The position numbers and the translations under genes are program-made. Below are positions 16,219 through 24,026 of a stretch of DNA of 64,000 nt, one piece after another. Each line of letters opens with the position of its first letter. The stretch's first letter is position 1. This DNA is from Prevotella sp. (GTDB lineage Bacteria > Bacteroidota > Bacteroidia > Bacteroidales > Bacteroidaceae). The notes under the pieces were generated by a model that did not search any database, had not been told where the DNA came from, and saw only the letters and a list, made by a program, of their open reading frames with translations. The stretch is from the NCBI GenBank assembly GCA_017442825.1, contig JAFRYZ010000033.1, positions 62,001 through 126,000 on the forward strand. The letters are read 5' to 3'.

Positions 16219-17400
16219 ATGAAACTGTCACAATTCAAATTCAAATTGCCCGAGGAGTTGATAGCCCTCTATCCCCATTCTTCAGAGCATACGGTGAACC
16301 GTGAGGATGGAACGTCCGAGACCTTCAAGGTGACCCGTCGCGATGAATGCCGTTTGATGGTGTTGCACCGTAAGTCGCAGACCATCGATTTGTTCAAGAA
16401 AGATGAGAACGGCAACCCCATAGAAGGCGAATACCTGGACTTCCGTAGTGTTCTCGACCATTTCGACGAGGGCGACACCTTTGTCTTCAATGACACGAAG
16501 GTGTTCCCGGCTCGTCTTTATGGTACGAAGGAAAAGACGGATGCGAAGATTGAAGTTTTCCTCTTGCGCGAGCTGAACAAGGAGATGCGGCTTTGGGATG
16601 TGTTGGTAGAACCAGCCCGTAAGATACGTATCGGCAACAAACTTTTCTTTGATGAGTCGGGTACAATGGTGGCAGAAGTCATTGATAACACGACCAGCCG
16701 CGGTCGGACACTACGTTTCCTTTACGACTGTCCGCACGATGAGTTTAAGCGAGAGTTGTTTGCCTTGGGCGAGGCTCCTCTGCCCCGTTATATCCTTGAC
16801 CGTCGTCCATGCGAAGAAGGAGACATCCCTCATGCAACGGAAGATGACATGACAGATTATCAGACAGTCTTTGCTAAGAACGAAGGGTCGGTGACGGCTC
16901 CTGTGGCAGGTCTGCATTTCAGCAGGGAGATGATGAAGCGTATGGAAATCCGTGGTATCAATACCGCTTTTGTAACGTTGCATTGCAGTCTAGGCAGTTT
17001 CCATGATATTGAGGTGGAAGACCTGACGAAGCATAAGATGGACTCTGAACAAATGATTATCAATGCCGAAGCCTGCGAGATTGTCAATAAGACCAAACGT
17101 GAAGGACGACATATCTGTGCTGTAGGTACTGGTACGCTGAAGGCAACGGAAACTGCTGTGGGTACAGACGGTATGCTGAAGGAATATGACGGATGGACCA
17201 ATAAATTCATCTTCCCACCTTATGAGTTTGGACTTTCCGATTCGCTCATTGCCAATTTCTATCATCCCTACAGTACGTTGCTGATGGCAACATGTGCTTT
17301 TGGTGGCTACGACCTTGTGATGAAGGCGTACGATTTGGCAGTAGAACACGGCTACCTGTTTGGTGGCTATGGTGATGCCATGCTCATCTTGGATGATTAA
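16219..17400 (+). CDS. queA: S-adenosylmethionine:tRNA ribosyltransferase-isomerase
   Basis: 393 residues. It transfers and rearranges the ribose of SAM onto preQ1 in tRNA, forming epoxyqueuosine. QueA blocks are visible: FKFKLPEELIALYP at the start, FVFNDTKVFPARLYG, GEAPLPRYI, SVTAPVAGLHFS and TLHCSLGSF near the C-terminal half. At 393 residues it is longer than the usual 340-360; the extra residues are mainly in the N-terminal region around NREDGTSETFKVTRRDEC. The cca, truB and queA genes give the window several tRNA-processing functions. Confidence 0.93.
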   Translation: MKLSQFKFKLPEELIALYPHSSEHTVNREDGTSETFKVTRRDECRLMVLHRKSQTIDLFKKDENGNPIEGEYLDFRSVLDHFDEGDTFVFNDTKVFPARLYGTKEKTDAKIEVFLLRELNKEMRLWDVLVEPARKIRIGNKLFFDESGTMVAEVIDNTTSRGRTLRFLYDCPHDEFKRELFALGEAPLPRYILDRRPCEEGDIPHATEDDMTDYQTVFAKNEGSVTAPVAGLHFSREMMKRMEIRGINTAFVTLHCSLGSFHDIEVEDLTKHKMDSEQMIINAEACEIVNKTKREGRHICAVGTGTLKATETAVGTDGMLKEYDGWTNKFIFPPYEFGLSDSLIANFYHPYSTLLMATCAFGGYDLVMKAYDLAVEHGYLFGGYGDAMLILDD

Positions 17401-17465
17401 AAGCCCACCCCCGCCCCCAAAGCCCCCCGACCCCCTAAAGGGGGAGGGAGAAATAAAAGGGAGGG
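17401..17465 (+). repeat. C/G-rich palindromic repeat between queA and folK
   Basis: CCCAAAGCCCCCCGACCCCC followed by TAAAGGGGGAGGGAG is the same sequence as the cluster at 12361. The short G-rich tail continues to the folK leader. Confidence 0.8.
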
Positions 17466-17497
17466 GAGTAGTGGAGTTAGTTTTTAATAGCTTTCGC

Positions 17498-17992
17498 ATG
17501 AAGCATATAGCATATTTGAGTCTCGGCTCCAACATCGGTGACCGTCGGTCGGCGTTGCAGGAGGCGATAGAAAGAATAGGGAAGTCGGTTGGCACGGTAG
17601 TGCGCCAATCGGCTTTTTACGAAACGGAACCGTGGGGTTTCGACTCCGACAACCTGTTCCTGAATGCTGCGGTATGTGTGGAGACCGCCCTCTGTCCGCG
17701 TTGCCTGCTGGAAACCACCCAGCGTATCGAGCGGGAATTGGGACGAACGAAAGCCAACAAACGACAGATGGGAAATGAAAGTGTCACTGCTGGCTCCTCT
17801 CCTAAACAGGGGAGGTCGGGAGGGGGCTCTTATAAAGACCGCCCGATAGACATTGACATCTTGTTGTATGACGACCTGACTATTGATGAACCTGATTTGA
17901 AGATTCCTCATCCGTTGATGTACGAACGAGAGTTTGTGATGAAACCGTTACGAGAGATTATGAAAAACCCCTCCCTGAGCAGGGAGGGGTAG
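17498..17992 (+). CDS. folK: HPPK: 2-amino-4-hydroxy-6-hydroxymethyldihydropteridine diphosphokinase
   Basis: 164 residues from ATG 17498. It pyrophosphorylates the pterin in folate synthesis. HPPK motifs: LSLGSNIGDR at the start, SAFYETEPWG, DNLFLNAAV, and the catalytic RPIDIDILLYDD with IPHPLMYEREFVM. A stretch of about 20 residues (MGNESVTAGSSPKQGRSGGG) separates ELGRT from the RPIDIDILLYDD block and comes from a C/G-rich palindromic repeat at 17791-17841. The last residues (NPSLSREG) and the stop codon come from a second copy at 17963-17997. Both copies are in frame and avoid the catalytic core. Confidence 0.9.
   Translation: MKHIAYLSLGSNIGDRRSALQEAIERIGKSVGTVVRQSAFYETEPWGFDSDNLFLNAAVCVETALCPRCLLETTQRIERELGRTKANKRQMGNESVTAGSSPKQGRSGGGSYKDRPIDIDILLYDDLTIDEPDLKIPHPLMYEREFVMKPLREIMKNPSLSREG
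17791..17841 (+). repeat. C/G-rich palindrome inserted in folK
   Basis: GGCTCCTCTCCTAAACAGGG is followed by GAGGTCGGGAGGGGGCTC. The copy is in frame and encodes the Gly/Ser-rich loop of FolK. Confidence 0.75.
17963..17989 (-). terminator. rpsO terminator overlapping the folK 3' end
   Basis: CCCCTCCCT-GAGC-AGGGAGGGG is a 9-bp perfect stem. On the minus strand it is followed by TTTTT (17967-17963), the form of a rho-independent terminator for rpsO. On the plus strand the same bases encode the last residues of FolK. Confidence 0.75.
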
Positions 17993-18012
17993 GGGGATAA
18001 TTAAGTCTTTGC

Positions 18013-18285
18013 TTAACGACGCAGACCTAATTCTTTGATAATTGCACGATAGCGGTTGATGTCGCGATCGTACAGATACTTCAGCAGAGCGCGGCGCTTG
18101 CCTACAAGCTGTGTCAGCGAACGGGTAGTCACGAAGTCCTTGCGATTCTTCTTCACGTGCTCTGTGAGGTGCTTGATGCGATAGGTGAACAATGCAATCT
18201 GGCTTTCGGCAGAACCGGTGTCTTTTACGCCACCTTTGCCATACTGACCAAAGATTTCCTCTTTCTTAGCTTTGTCTAAATACAT
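18013..18285 (-). CDS. rpsO: Ribosomal protein uS15
   Basis: 90 residues starting MYLDKAKKEEIFGQYG; upstream in-frame codons are leader. The S15 signature is TGSAESQIALFTYRIKHLTEHVKKNRKD followed by LVGKRRALLKYLYDRD. It binds 16S rRNA in the central domain of the 30S subunit. It is monocistronic, with a promoter box at 18386-18394, a leader of roughly 95 bases that could hold an autoregulatory site as in other bacteria, and a terminator inside folK. Confidence 0.97.
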   Translation of the reverse strand: MYLDKAKKEEIFGQYGKGGVKDTGSAESQIALFTYRIKHLTEHVKKNRKDFVTTRSLTQLVGKRRALLKYLYDRDINRYRAIIKELGLRR

Positions 18286-18385
18286 GGTTTTGTTGTTTTG
18301 ATGAATAATGTTTGTTACTATCCAGACAACGGAAGCCGTCTTCATCGGGGCGTACTCCATCGTACATGGATTTCTTTAAGCGGCT

Positions 18386-18394
18386 GCAAAGGTA
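18386..18394 (-). promoter_or_regulatory. Promoter -7 box of rpsO
   Basis: The minus strand reads TACCTTTGC, a strong match to TAnnTTTGC, about 100 bases before the rpsO start. Confidence 0.75.
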
Positions 18395-18463
18395 CTGCAT
18401 TTCTGCAATATTGCCAAATCTTTGCACGTGTTTTTTGTTTGTGCTGCAATTTCTTATTAATTC

Positions 18464-18497
18464 TTTTGGATATATCGTTATTCGTTTATATCTTTGC
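18464..18497 (+). promoter_or_regulatory. Promoter of the YARHG/M15 gene pair
   Basis: TTTTG near 18464-18468 and TATCTTTGC at 18489-18497 are separated by 20 bases. The first gene starts 47 bases after the -7 box. Confidence 0.7.
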
Positions 18498-18543
18498 AAT
18501 GATTGATATATCTAATATTATTAACTTAAATAGTAACGTAAAG

Positions 18544-18951
18544 ATGAGACTATTGAAAAACAAGTGGATGGTCATTGCAGCCATGCTGTTGACCCTTTCA
18601 GTTGCTGATGCCGTAGCACAGCCATCGATTCCCCGTAGAAACGGACGTAGTGGTTATTATGGAAGACCGCGCCGCAGTTATTCATCCAGCAATACCGTAT
18701 GGGGTACCCAGTACGACTGGCTTTCCCGTCGTTATGCCAACTATGATGACGTACAGTATCGCGATCGCGGACAGGTTCGCGTCTTGTTGAACTCTATCTA
18801 TGCCCGTCACGGTCGTCGTTTCAAGGATGCCGGACTCCGTCACTATTTCAACTCTCAGGGTTGGTACAACCCTTGGCGTAATGAGGTTCCTTCTAGCGAG
18901 TTCAACCGCTACGAGCAGTATAACATCAGTTTCCTTTCCAAGTATGACTAA
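18544..18951 (+). CDS. Secreted YARHG-domain protein
   Basis: 135 residues from ATG 18544. There is a signal peptide (KNKWMVIAAMLLTLSVADAVA), then an Arg/Ser/Gly/Tyr-rich segment (RRNGRSGYYGRPRRSYSSSN). The C-terminal domain has the YARHG signature (LLNSIYARHGRRFKDAGLRH, then YFNSQGWYNP). YARHG domains are extracellular and thought to bind cell wall or surface ligands, with no proven activity. The next gene, a putative cell-wall peptidase, overlaps its 3' end by 8 bases, so the two are likely made together. Confidence 0.8.
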   Translation: MRLLKNKWMVIAAMLLTLSVADAVAQPSIPRRNGRSGYYGRPRRSYSSSNTVWGTQYDWLSRRYANYDDVQYRDRGQVRVLLNSIYARHGRRFKDAGLRHYFNSQGWYNPWRNEVPSSEFNRYEQYNISFLSKYD

Positions 18952-19711
18952 ACGAATGAGATACCTGCTGTCCTTGCTGCTGCTGGCTTTCTTGCCCGCG
19001 GCGGCACAAGGACAGGGGAGCGCAATACCCAAGGGTGCTGCCATCTTGATGAAGTGCTATCCTAACTTCGTCAAAGGATACAAGGACGGCAAACTCATCA
19101 TGTCTGACGGTTCCACGATCGTCTATAATGATGGGCGCGAGAAATCGTTTGTGGAGAAACTTGACGAGGCTGACCCCGAAGACATGTTTGCGTTCAAGTA
19201 CGACCGCAAGTCGTGGACTCCTGGCTACCTGCAAGATGCTGGTCGTAGTCGTTGTGAAGCTTTGTTCAAGAAAATGTACGGTTCTTCTCAGGCTGAGGTG
19301 CGTAAGCATCTGATTAGCGTTCCTTGGTTCGGTCAGCGTGTTCTCTTCACTAATGTTAATGGGGCTGCCGACCATTTGAAAGCCGTTGCTGCAGAATTGG
19401 CTAAGCATCCTCAATACAGCAAGTATTTTAAGTCGGAGGGAACGTTTTATTGGCGTCCTGTCCGCGGTGCGAAGCGTTTGAGTGCCCACTCCTACGGCAT
19501 GACTATCGACATCGGTGGTAATTTCAAGACCTACTGGCTGTGGAAGAAACCGGGCGCAAAGGAAACAGACAAGGTAGGCTATGAGAACAAGATGCCGCAC
19601 GAGATCGTTGAAATCTTCGAGAAACACGGTTTTATCTGGGGCGGTCGCTGGTATCACTATGACACCATGCATTTTGAATACCGTCCGGAGATACTCATGG
19701 CTAACCCGTAA
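18944..19711 (+). CDS. Secreted M15-family (D-Ala-D-Ala carboxypeptidase-like) peptidase
   Basis: 255 residues from ATG 18944 (MTKRMRYLLSLLLLAFLPAAA); an ATG at 18956 is equally possible. After the signal peptide, the M15C/VanY-like zinc site is visible as SAHSYGMTIDIGG (His and Asp ligands) and YHYDTMHFEYRPE (third His ligand and adjacent catalytic region). Such enzymes cleave D,D or L,D bonds in peptidoglycan stem peptides in the periplasm. Overlap with the YARHG gene suggests a cell-wall-acting pair. The exact bond is not predictable. Confidence 0.8.
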   Translation: MTKRMRYLLSLLLLAFLPAAAQGQGSAIPKGAAILMKCYPNFVKGYKDGKLIMSDGSTIVYNDGREKSFVEKLDEADPEDMFAFKYDRKSWTPGYLQDAGRSRCEALFKKMYGSSQAEVRKHLISVPWFGQRVLFTNVNGAADHLKAVAAELAKHPQYSKYFKSEGTFYWRPVRGAKRLSAHSYGMTIDIGGNFKTYWLWKKPGAKETDKVGYENKMPHEIVEIFEKHGFIWGGRWYHYDTMHFEYRPEILMANP

Positions 19712-19785
19712 AATACACATCTTCTTCATCGCCCTCTATGCAAATGAAAGCATAAGGGGCGATTTCTTTGGTTTGCAGTACCTTT

Positions 19786-19941
19786 GGATAAGGTTCTATC
19801 GCTCGACAATGAAAAGAAAAACAAGTTTTCCTTTTGCTTTGTCCTCGCTTAATCGTACCTTTGAAGAAAGTTCGCTGCGTCTTAACAATAAAAATAAAAA
19901 AGTTTTTGTTTTGTATTGTCTTCGACTTGCAGTACCTTTGC
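19786..19941 (+). repeat. Promoter-hairpin repeat (two modules) upstream of typA
   Basis: Module 1 runs from TTCTATCGCTCGACAATG through a palindromic A/T-rich stem to TTGTCCTCGCTTAATCGTACCTTTG. Module 2 is degenerate (ACAATAAAAATAAAAAAG and its complement TTTTGTATTGT). It ends in the typA -7 box TACCTTTGC at 19933-19941. Confidence 0.75.
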
Positions 19942-19963
19942 AAACGATTTTTATAAAAAAGGT

Positions 19964-21766
19964 ATGCAGAAAATTAGGAACATAGCGATTATAGCCCATG
20001 TTGACCATGGAAAGACTACGCTTGTAGATAAGATGATGCTCGCCGGAAAACTCTTCCGCGAGGGACAGGATAACAGCAGTCAGGTGCTCGACGCCAACGA
20101 CTTGGAGCGTGAGCGAGGTATTACGATTCTTTCGAAGAACGTTTCTATCAACTGGAAAGGAACAAAAATCAATATCATAGACACTCCGGGACACTCCGAT
20201 TTCGGTGGAGAGGTGGAGCGCGTGCTGAATATGGCTGATGGTTGTCTGCTGTTGGTCGATGCGTTTGAAGGTCCTATGCCGCAGACTCGATTCGTCTTAC
20301 AGAAGGCATTGGAAATAGGACTGAAACCCATCGTGGTGGTCAACAAGGTGGATAAACCCAACTGCCGACCTGAAGAGGTCTATGAGATGGTGTTCGACTT
20401 GATGTTCGACTTGAATGCTACAGAAGACCAACTGGATTTCCCTGTTGTCTATGGCTCTGCCAAGAACGGATGGATGGGAGAAGACTGGAAGATGCCCACC
20501 GACAATATCGAATACCTATTGGACAAGATCGTAGAGATTATCCCAGCGCCTGAGCAGTTGGAGGGAACACCTCAGATGCTCATTACCTCGCTCGACTATA
20601 GCAACTATACAGGACGTATAGCTGTGGGGCGTGTTCATCGCGGAACGCTCACCGACGGCATGGCTGTGACTATCTGTCACCGTGACGGTTCGCAGGAGAA
20701 GACAAAGATCAAGGAACTGCATACCTTTGAGGGTATGGGACACCAGAAGACTGACCATGTTGATTCCGGCGATATCTGTGCCGTTATCGGTTTGGAGCAT
20801 TTCGAGATTGGTGACACCATCTGCGATGCTGAAAATCCTGAAGCTCTGCCCCCGATTGCTATCGATGAACCAACTATGTCGATGCTCTTTACCATCAACG
20901 ATTCACCCTTTTTCGGAAAGGAAGGCAAATACTGCACCTCACGTCATATCAACGACCGTCTGCAGAAGGAACTGGAGAAAAACCTTGCGTTGCGTGTGGA
21001 GTTCTTCGAAGATTCTACTGACAAATGGATTGTCAGCGGACGTGGTGTGCTGCACCTTTCTGTTCTTATCGAGACCATGCGTCGCGAAGGTTACGAGTTG
21101 CAGGTTGGTCAGCCACAGGTGATTTATAAGGAGGTTGATGGTGTGAAGTGTGAACCGATAGAAGAACTGACCATCAATGTTCCGGAAGAGTTCGCTTCGA
21201 AGATGATTGATATGGTGACCCGCCGCAAGGGTGAGATGACGGGCATGGAGACACAAGGCGAACGCAGCAATATCGAGTTCGAGATACCTTCGCGTGGTAT
21301 CATAGGTTTGCGCACCAACGTGCTGACAGCCAGTCAGGGAGAAGCTATCATGGCACACCGTTTCAAGAACTATCAACCCTATAAGGGTGATATCGAGCGC
21401 CGCGTCAATGGTTCGATGGTAGCTTTGGAAACGGGTACGGCATACGCTTACAGTATTGACAAGCTGCAAGACCGCGGCAAGTTCTTCATCGATCCAGGTG
21501 AGGAAGTCTATGCCGGTCAGGTTGTCGGTGAACATGTTCACGACAATGACCTTGTTATCAACGTTGCCAAAGCCAAGCAGCTCACCAATGTGCGTGCGTC
21601 GGGAAGTGACGACAAAGCGCGTATTGTGCCGAAGACCATCATGAGTCTGGAGGAGTGTCTGGAGTATATCAAGGCTGACGAATACGTGGAGGTGACTCCG
21701 CAGTCTATGCGTATGCGTAAGATCATCCTTGACCACGACCAGCGCAAGAAAGCAAACAAAGTATAA
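19964..21766 (+). CDS. typA: Ribosome-associated translational GTPase TypA/BipA
   Basis: 600 residues from ATG 19964. All G motifs are clear: [15 protein letters not shown] (G1), [10 protein letters not shown] (G2), [16 protein letters not shown] (G3), [10 protein letters not shown] (G4) and YGSAKNGW (G5). The TypA-specific C-terminal domains follow, including [19 protein letters not shown] and [12 protein letters not shown]. It acts on 50S assembly and stress-linked translation at the ribosome. Its promoter is supplied by the promoter-hairpin repeat. Confidence 0.97.
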   Translation: MQKIRNIAIIAHVDHGKTTLVDKMMLAGKLFREGQDNSSQVLDANDLERERGITILSKNVSINWKGTKINIIDTPGHSDFGGEVERVLNMADGCLLLVDAFEGPMPQTRFVLQKALEIGLKPIVVVNKVDKPNCRPEEVYEMVFDLMFDLNATEDQLDFPVVYGSAKNGWMGEDWKMPTDNIEYLLDKIVEIIPAPEQLEGTPQMLITSLDYSNYTGRIAVGRVHRGTLTDGMAVTICHRDGSQEKTKIKELHTFEGMGHQKTDHVDSGDICAVIGLEHFEIGDTICDAENPEALPPIAIDEPTMSMLFTINDSPFFGKEGKYCTSRHINDRLQKELEKNLALRVEFFEDSTDKWIVSGRGVLHLSVLIETMRREGYELQVGQPQVIYKEVDGVKCEPIEELTINVPEEFASKMIDMVTRRKGEMTGMETQGERSNIEFEIPSRGIIGLRTNVLTASQGEAIMAHRFKNYQPYKGDIERRVNGSMVALETGTAYAYSIDKLQDRGKFFIDPGEEVYAGQVVGEHVHDNDLVINVAKAKQLTNVRASGSDDKARIVPKTIMSLEECLEYIKADEYVEVTPQSMRMRKIILDHDQRKKANKV

Positions 21767-21781
21767 ACTAAACACGACAAA

Positions 21782-22639
21782 ATGATGAAAAAGATGCTCT
21801 TGACTATCGCACTGGCTGCGATGACATGTACGGCAGTAACGGCACAGGAGAAAGCAAGTGCCTGGCCGTGGGACTTTCCGCAGGACGTACCGCTGAAGGC
21901 AGAGACCGGACAGATGGTGCTGAGCTGCTACGGACACTACTTCGATGCGGTGGAAGCCGGGAAGTCATTAGAAAACAACGTCCTGATTTTCTACAAGACA
22001 ACGATGGAGAAGCCGGGCAGCGGAAGGTCTTTGGTTGCCAGTTGGCAGAAGGAAGTGGAGGTGCCCAACGCACTCATCATCCCACTCGACAAGAAAGCCA
22101 AGGCAAAGAAGGGTGACATCGTGCTCACCTGGTGGCAGTCGGGAAGCGGCATGCAGCGTGCCATCGTCATCGACGACGATATTCCTACCGAGCCGACGGT
22201 GTGCTATCTGGATTTAGACTGGCCTGACAACCCCGACAGTCCGAAGACGGCAGAGCGGCGCAAGGGCGAACAGCTGAAGCCGGGAACGTTCAGCGTGATA
22301 AAAGGTGGCAAGTGGCAGAGTGGCGAACAGGTGGCTTACCGCAGCAACGGCGAGTGGAAAGCCGGCAGAATCATCCATACCGCAGGCGACAAGGTGCTCA
22401 TGTCAGTCTTTGCCAGCAATATCGAAGCCACGACAAAAGACCGCATCAAGCTCATTCCTTTCAAAGAGAAGTTCAAGGTGGGCGACAAGGTTTCGGTGAT
22501 ATGGGTAAGTAAGTACAAGCCCGGCTACACCGTCGTGAAGGTCGATGAGACTTATGGACGTGTCTATGTCAAGCAAGACGGCAAAGACCGTGTAGAATGC
22601 AAGAGCATTGTCGAAGTAACGAAAGTTTTAGACAATTGA
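21782..22639 (+). CDS. Secreted hypothetical with SH3/Tudor-like C-terminal segments
   Basis: 285 residues; an ATG one codon later (21785) is also possible. The signal peptide is MLLTIALAAMTCTAVTAQ. I recognise no family by name. The central part has ENNVLIFYKTTMEKP and ALIIPLDKKAKAKKGDIVLT, and the second half contains two short beta-barrel-like segments (GEQVAYRSNGEWKAGRIIHT and FKVGDKVSVIWVSKYKPG). These resemble Tudor/Agenet or SH3b-like repeats. It lies 15 bases after typA, with its own terminator at 22697. Probably periplasmic or surface; role unknown. Confidence 0.7.
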   Translation: MMKKMLLTIALAAMTCTAVTAQEKASAWPWDFPQDVPLKAETGQMVLSCYGHYFDAVEAGKSLENNVLIFYKTTMEKPGSGRSLVASWQKEVEVPNALIIPLDKKAKAKKGDIVLTWWQSGSGMQRAIVIDDDIPTEPTVCYLDLDWPDNPDSPKTAERRKGEQLKPGTFSVIKGGKWQSGEQVAYRSNGEWKAGRIIHTAGDKVLMSVFASNIEATTKDRIKLIPFKEKFKVGDKVSVIWVSKYKPGYTVVKVDETYGRVYVKQDGKDRVECKSIVEVTKVLDN

Positions 22640-22696
22640 CAATTCTTTTAGTCGCTTCCTTAGAAAAGCGCTTTGAGATTACACAATTAACAATTT
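22634..22696 (+). repeat. AT-rich repeat with GC core
   Basis: GACAATTC, then a core with AAAAGCGCTTTGAGATTAC, then ACAATTAACAATTTG. The core AAAGCGCT..GATTAC recurs at 51718-51736 next to another copy of this AT repeat. Confidence 0.6.
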
Positions 22697-22728
22697 GAGG
22701 GTATGCATATTCGCATACCCTCTTTTTT
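22697..22728 (+). terminator. Rho-independent terminator of the 21782 gene
   Basis: GAGGGTATGC-ATATTC-GCATACCCTC, a 10-bp perfect stem, is followed by six T. The T-run overlaps the luxS stop codon on the other strand, so the convergent genes are packed tightly. Confidence 0.9.
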
Positions 22729-23221
22729 ATGCATCGGCAAATACCTTTCCGTCGTCAAGAGTAATCTGAAGTTTCTTGTACTCGCAATGGAAATCGTTCT
22801 GAAGACGATTGAGATAGCGTGCACTTTCCCATTTGCACATCGGGAGGTCGTGGAGCAGGTAGTTGCCGCAAGCCTCTGGTTGGGTGGCAGGAACCTCTTC
22901 CTGTGTGAGAATCCATTTCAAACATTCAATCGTCAGACGTCGCATGTCCTCTGCACTATAGCAGCCGGTCATGATGATGTACATGCCCGTGAGACATCCC
23001 ATCGGACCAACATAAACTACATCCTCTTTTACTTCCGAGTTGCGGAACCATGTTGCCATCAGGTGTTCAAGGCTGTGCATGGCTGCTGGGGCAATGGCCG
23101 GTTCTTTGTTGGGTTCGGTGATTCGTATGTCGAAGGTTGTGAATCCCTTATCTTGTCGTGATACATAGATGCCAGGTTTCAGACAAGTGTGGTCGATGGT
23201 GAAACTTTGTATGACTTCCAT
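22727..23221 (-). CDS. luxS: S-ribosylhomocysteine lyase (AI-2 synthase)
   Basis: 164 residues. The metal site HSLEH (H49, H53) and third ligand Cys in EACGNY (C118) are present, as is the catalytic Cys in GPMGCLTG (C76). It cleaves S-ribosylhomocysteine to homocysteine and DPD, the AI-2 precursor. It lies 38 bases downstream of mtnN on the same strand, giving both steps of SAH detoxification in one operon. No AI-2 receptor or Lsr-type transporter is visible in the window. Confidence 0.97.
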   Translation of the reverse strand: MEVIQSFTIDHTCLKPGIYVSRQDKGFTTFDIRITEPNKEPAIAPAAMHSLEHLMATWFRNSEVKEDVVYVGPMGCLTGMYIIMTGCYSAEDMRRLTIECLKWILTQEEVPATQPEACGNYLLHDLPMCKWESARYLNRLQNDFHCEYKKLQITLDDGKVFADA

Positions 23222-23259
23222 GATTGAGTTTGGAGTTTTTAAAGTTTAGAGTGATGTTC

Positions 23260-23910
23260 TTACAGGGTTTCTAGAAAGTTGCGTGTTACAGCAAACGATT
23301 TGTCGGCTATCGTGTTCCAAAAGTTGTGATATTGTGAGGCATCTGTATCGCGTAACGGGATGTCGCTGATGATGCGGAATGAGATAAACGGCACCTTATT
23401 GATATAGCATGTCTGTGCGATGGCACACGACTCCATATCCACAGCCTTGGACTCTGGGAAAAGGTCGATGATGCTTCGCATCTTTTCCTTTGAATCCACA
23501 AACCAGTCACCAGTGACGATGAGTCCTGCATGAACCTTAACGCCACAGTCTAAGTTCAACGCTTTTTCTATCAGATTTTGGTCTGGTTTGTAGCGAACGG
23601 GTAATCCCTGTACTTGTCCGTAAACGGTTTTGTCGTCGATAGCTTTTCCACAATATACGTCGTGATAGGTCAGTTCTGCACTTACCACGACATCTTGAAT
23701 GTTGATGTCGTCGCCATTTCCACCAGCACAGCCGCTGGAGATGATGATGTCAGGATGATGTTCGTTGATCATCTTTTGTGCACCTAATGCCGCATTCACT
23801 TTCCCAATGCCGCATTTTGCCAATACAATGTCATGATTGTCGATGGATTGTGCAACTTCTTGCAACTGCACGTATTCCTTGTCCATCGCTACGATAATTC
23901 CTATTTTCAT
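23260..23910 (-). CDS. mtnN: 5'-methylthioadenosine/S-adenosylhomocysteine nucleosidase
   Basis: 216 residues. It begins MKIGIIVAMDKE, with the usual Pfs start. GIGKVNAALGAQKMI and SSGCAGG form the nucleoside-phosphorylase-fold binding loops, VDMESCAIAQ supplies ribose-binding Glu, and IISDIPL the catalytic Asp. It hydrolyses SAH and MTA to adenine plus thioribose products, feeding LuxS in the same operon. The promoter box is at 23936-23944. Confidence 0.95.
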   Translation of the reverse strand: MKIGIIVAMDKEYVQLQEVAQSIDNHDIVLAKCGIGKVNAALGAQKMINEHHPDIIISSGCAGGNGDDINIQDVVVSAELTYHDVYCGKAIDDKTVYGQVQGLPVRYKPDQNLIEKALNLDCGVKVHAGLIVTGDWFVDSKEKMRSIIDLFPESKAVDMESCAIAQTCYINKVPFISFRIISDIPLRDTDASQYHNFWNTIADKSFAVTRNFLETL

Positions 23911-23935
23911 GATCCGATTCTGATGTTTTATGCAT

Positions 23936-23944
23936 GCAAAGATA
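23936..23944 (-). promoter_or_regulatory. Promoter -7 box of mtnN-luxS
   Basis: The minus strand reads TATCTTTGC, 26 bases before the mtnN start, in the divergent region shared with the Sel1 gene. Confidence 0.75.
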
Positions 23945-23987
23945 CAAATAATTGTGAATAGTGAATGGCGAATTATAGATTATTTTG

Positions 23988-23996
23988 TACATTTGC
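23988..23996 (+). promoter_or_regulatory. Promoter -7 box of the Sel1 gene
   Basis: TACATTTGC, 30 bases before ATG 24027. It is divergent from the mtnN promoter, with about 43 bases between the boxes. Confidence 0.65.
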
Positions 23997-24026
23997 GCCA
24001 ACGAACCGAATAAAACAAAGAAGAGC

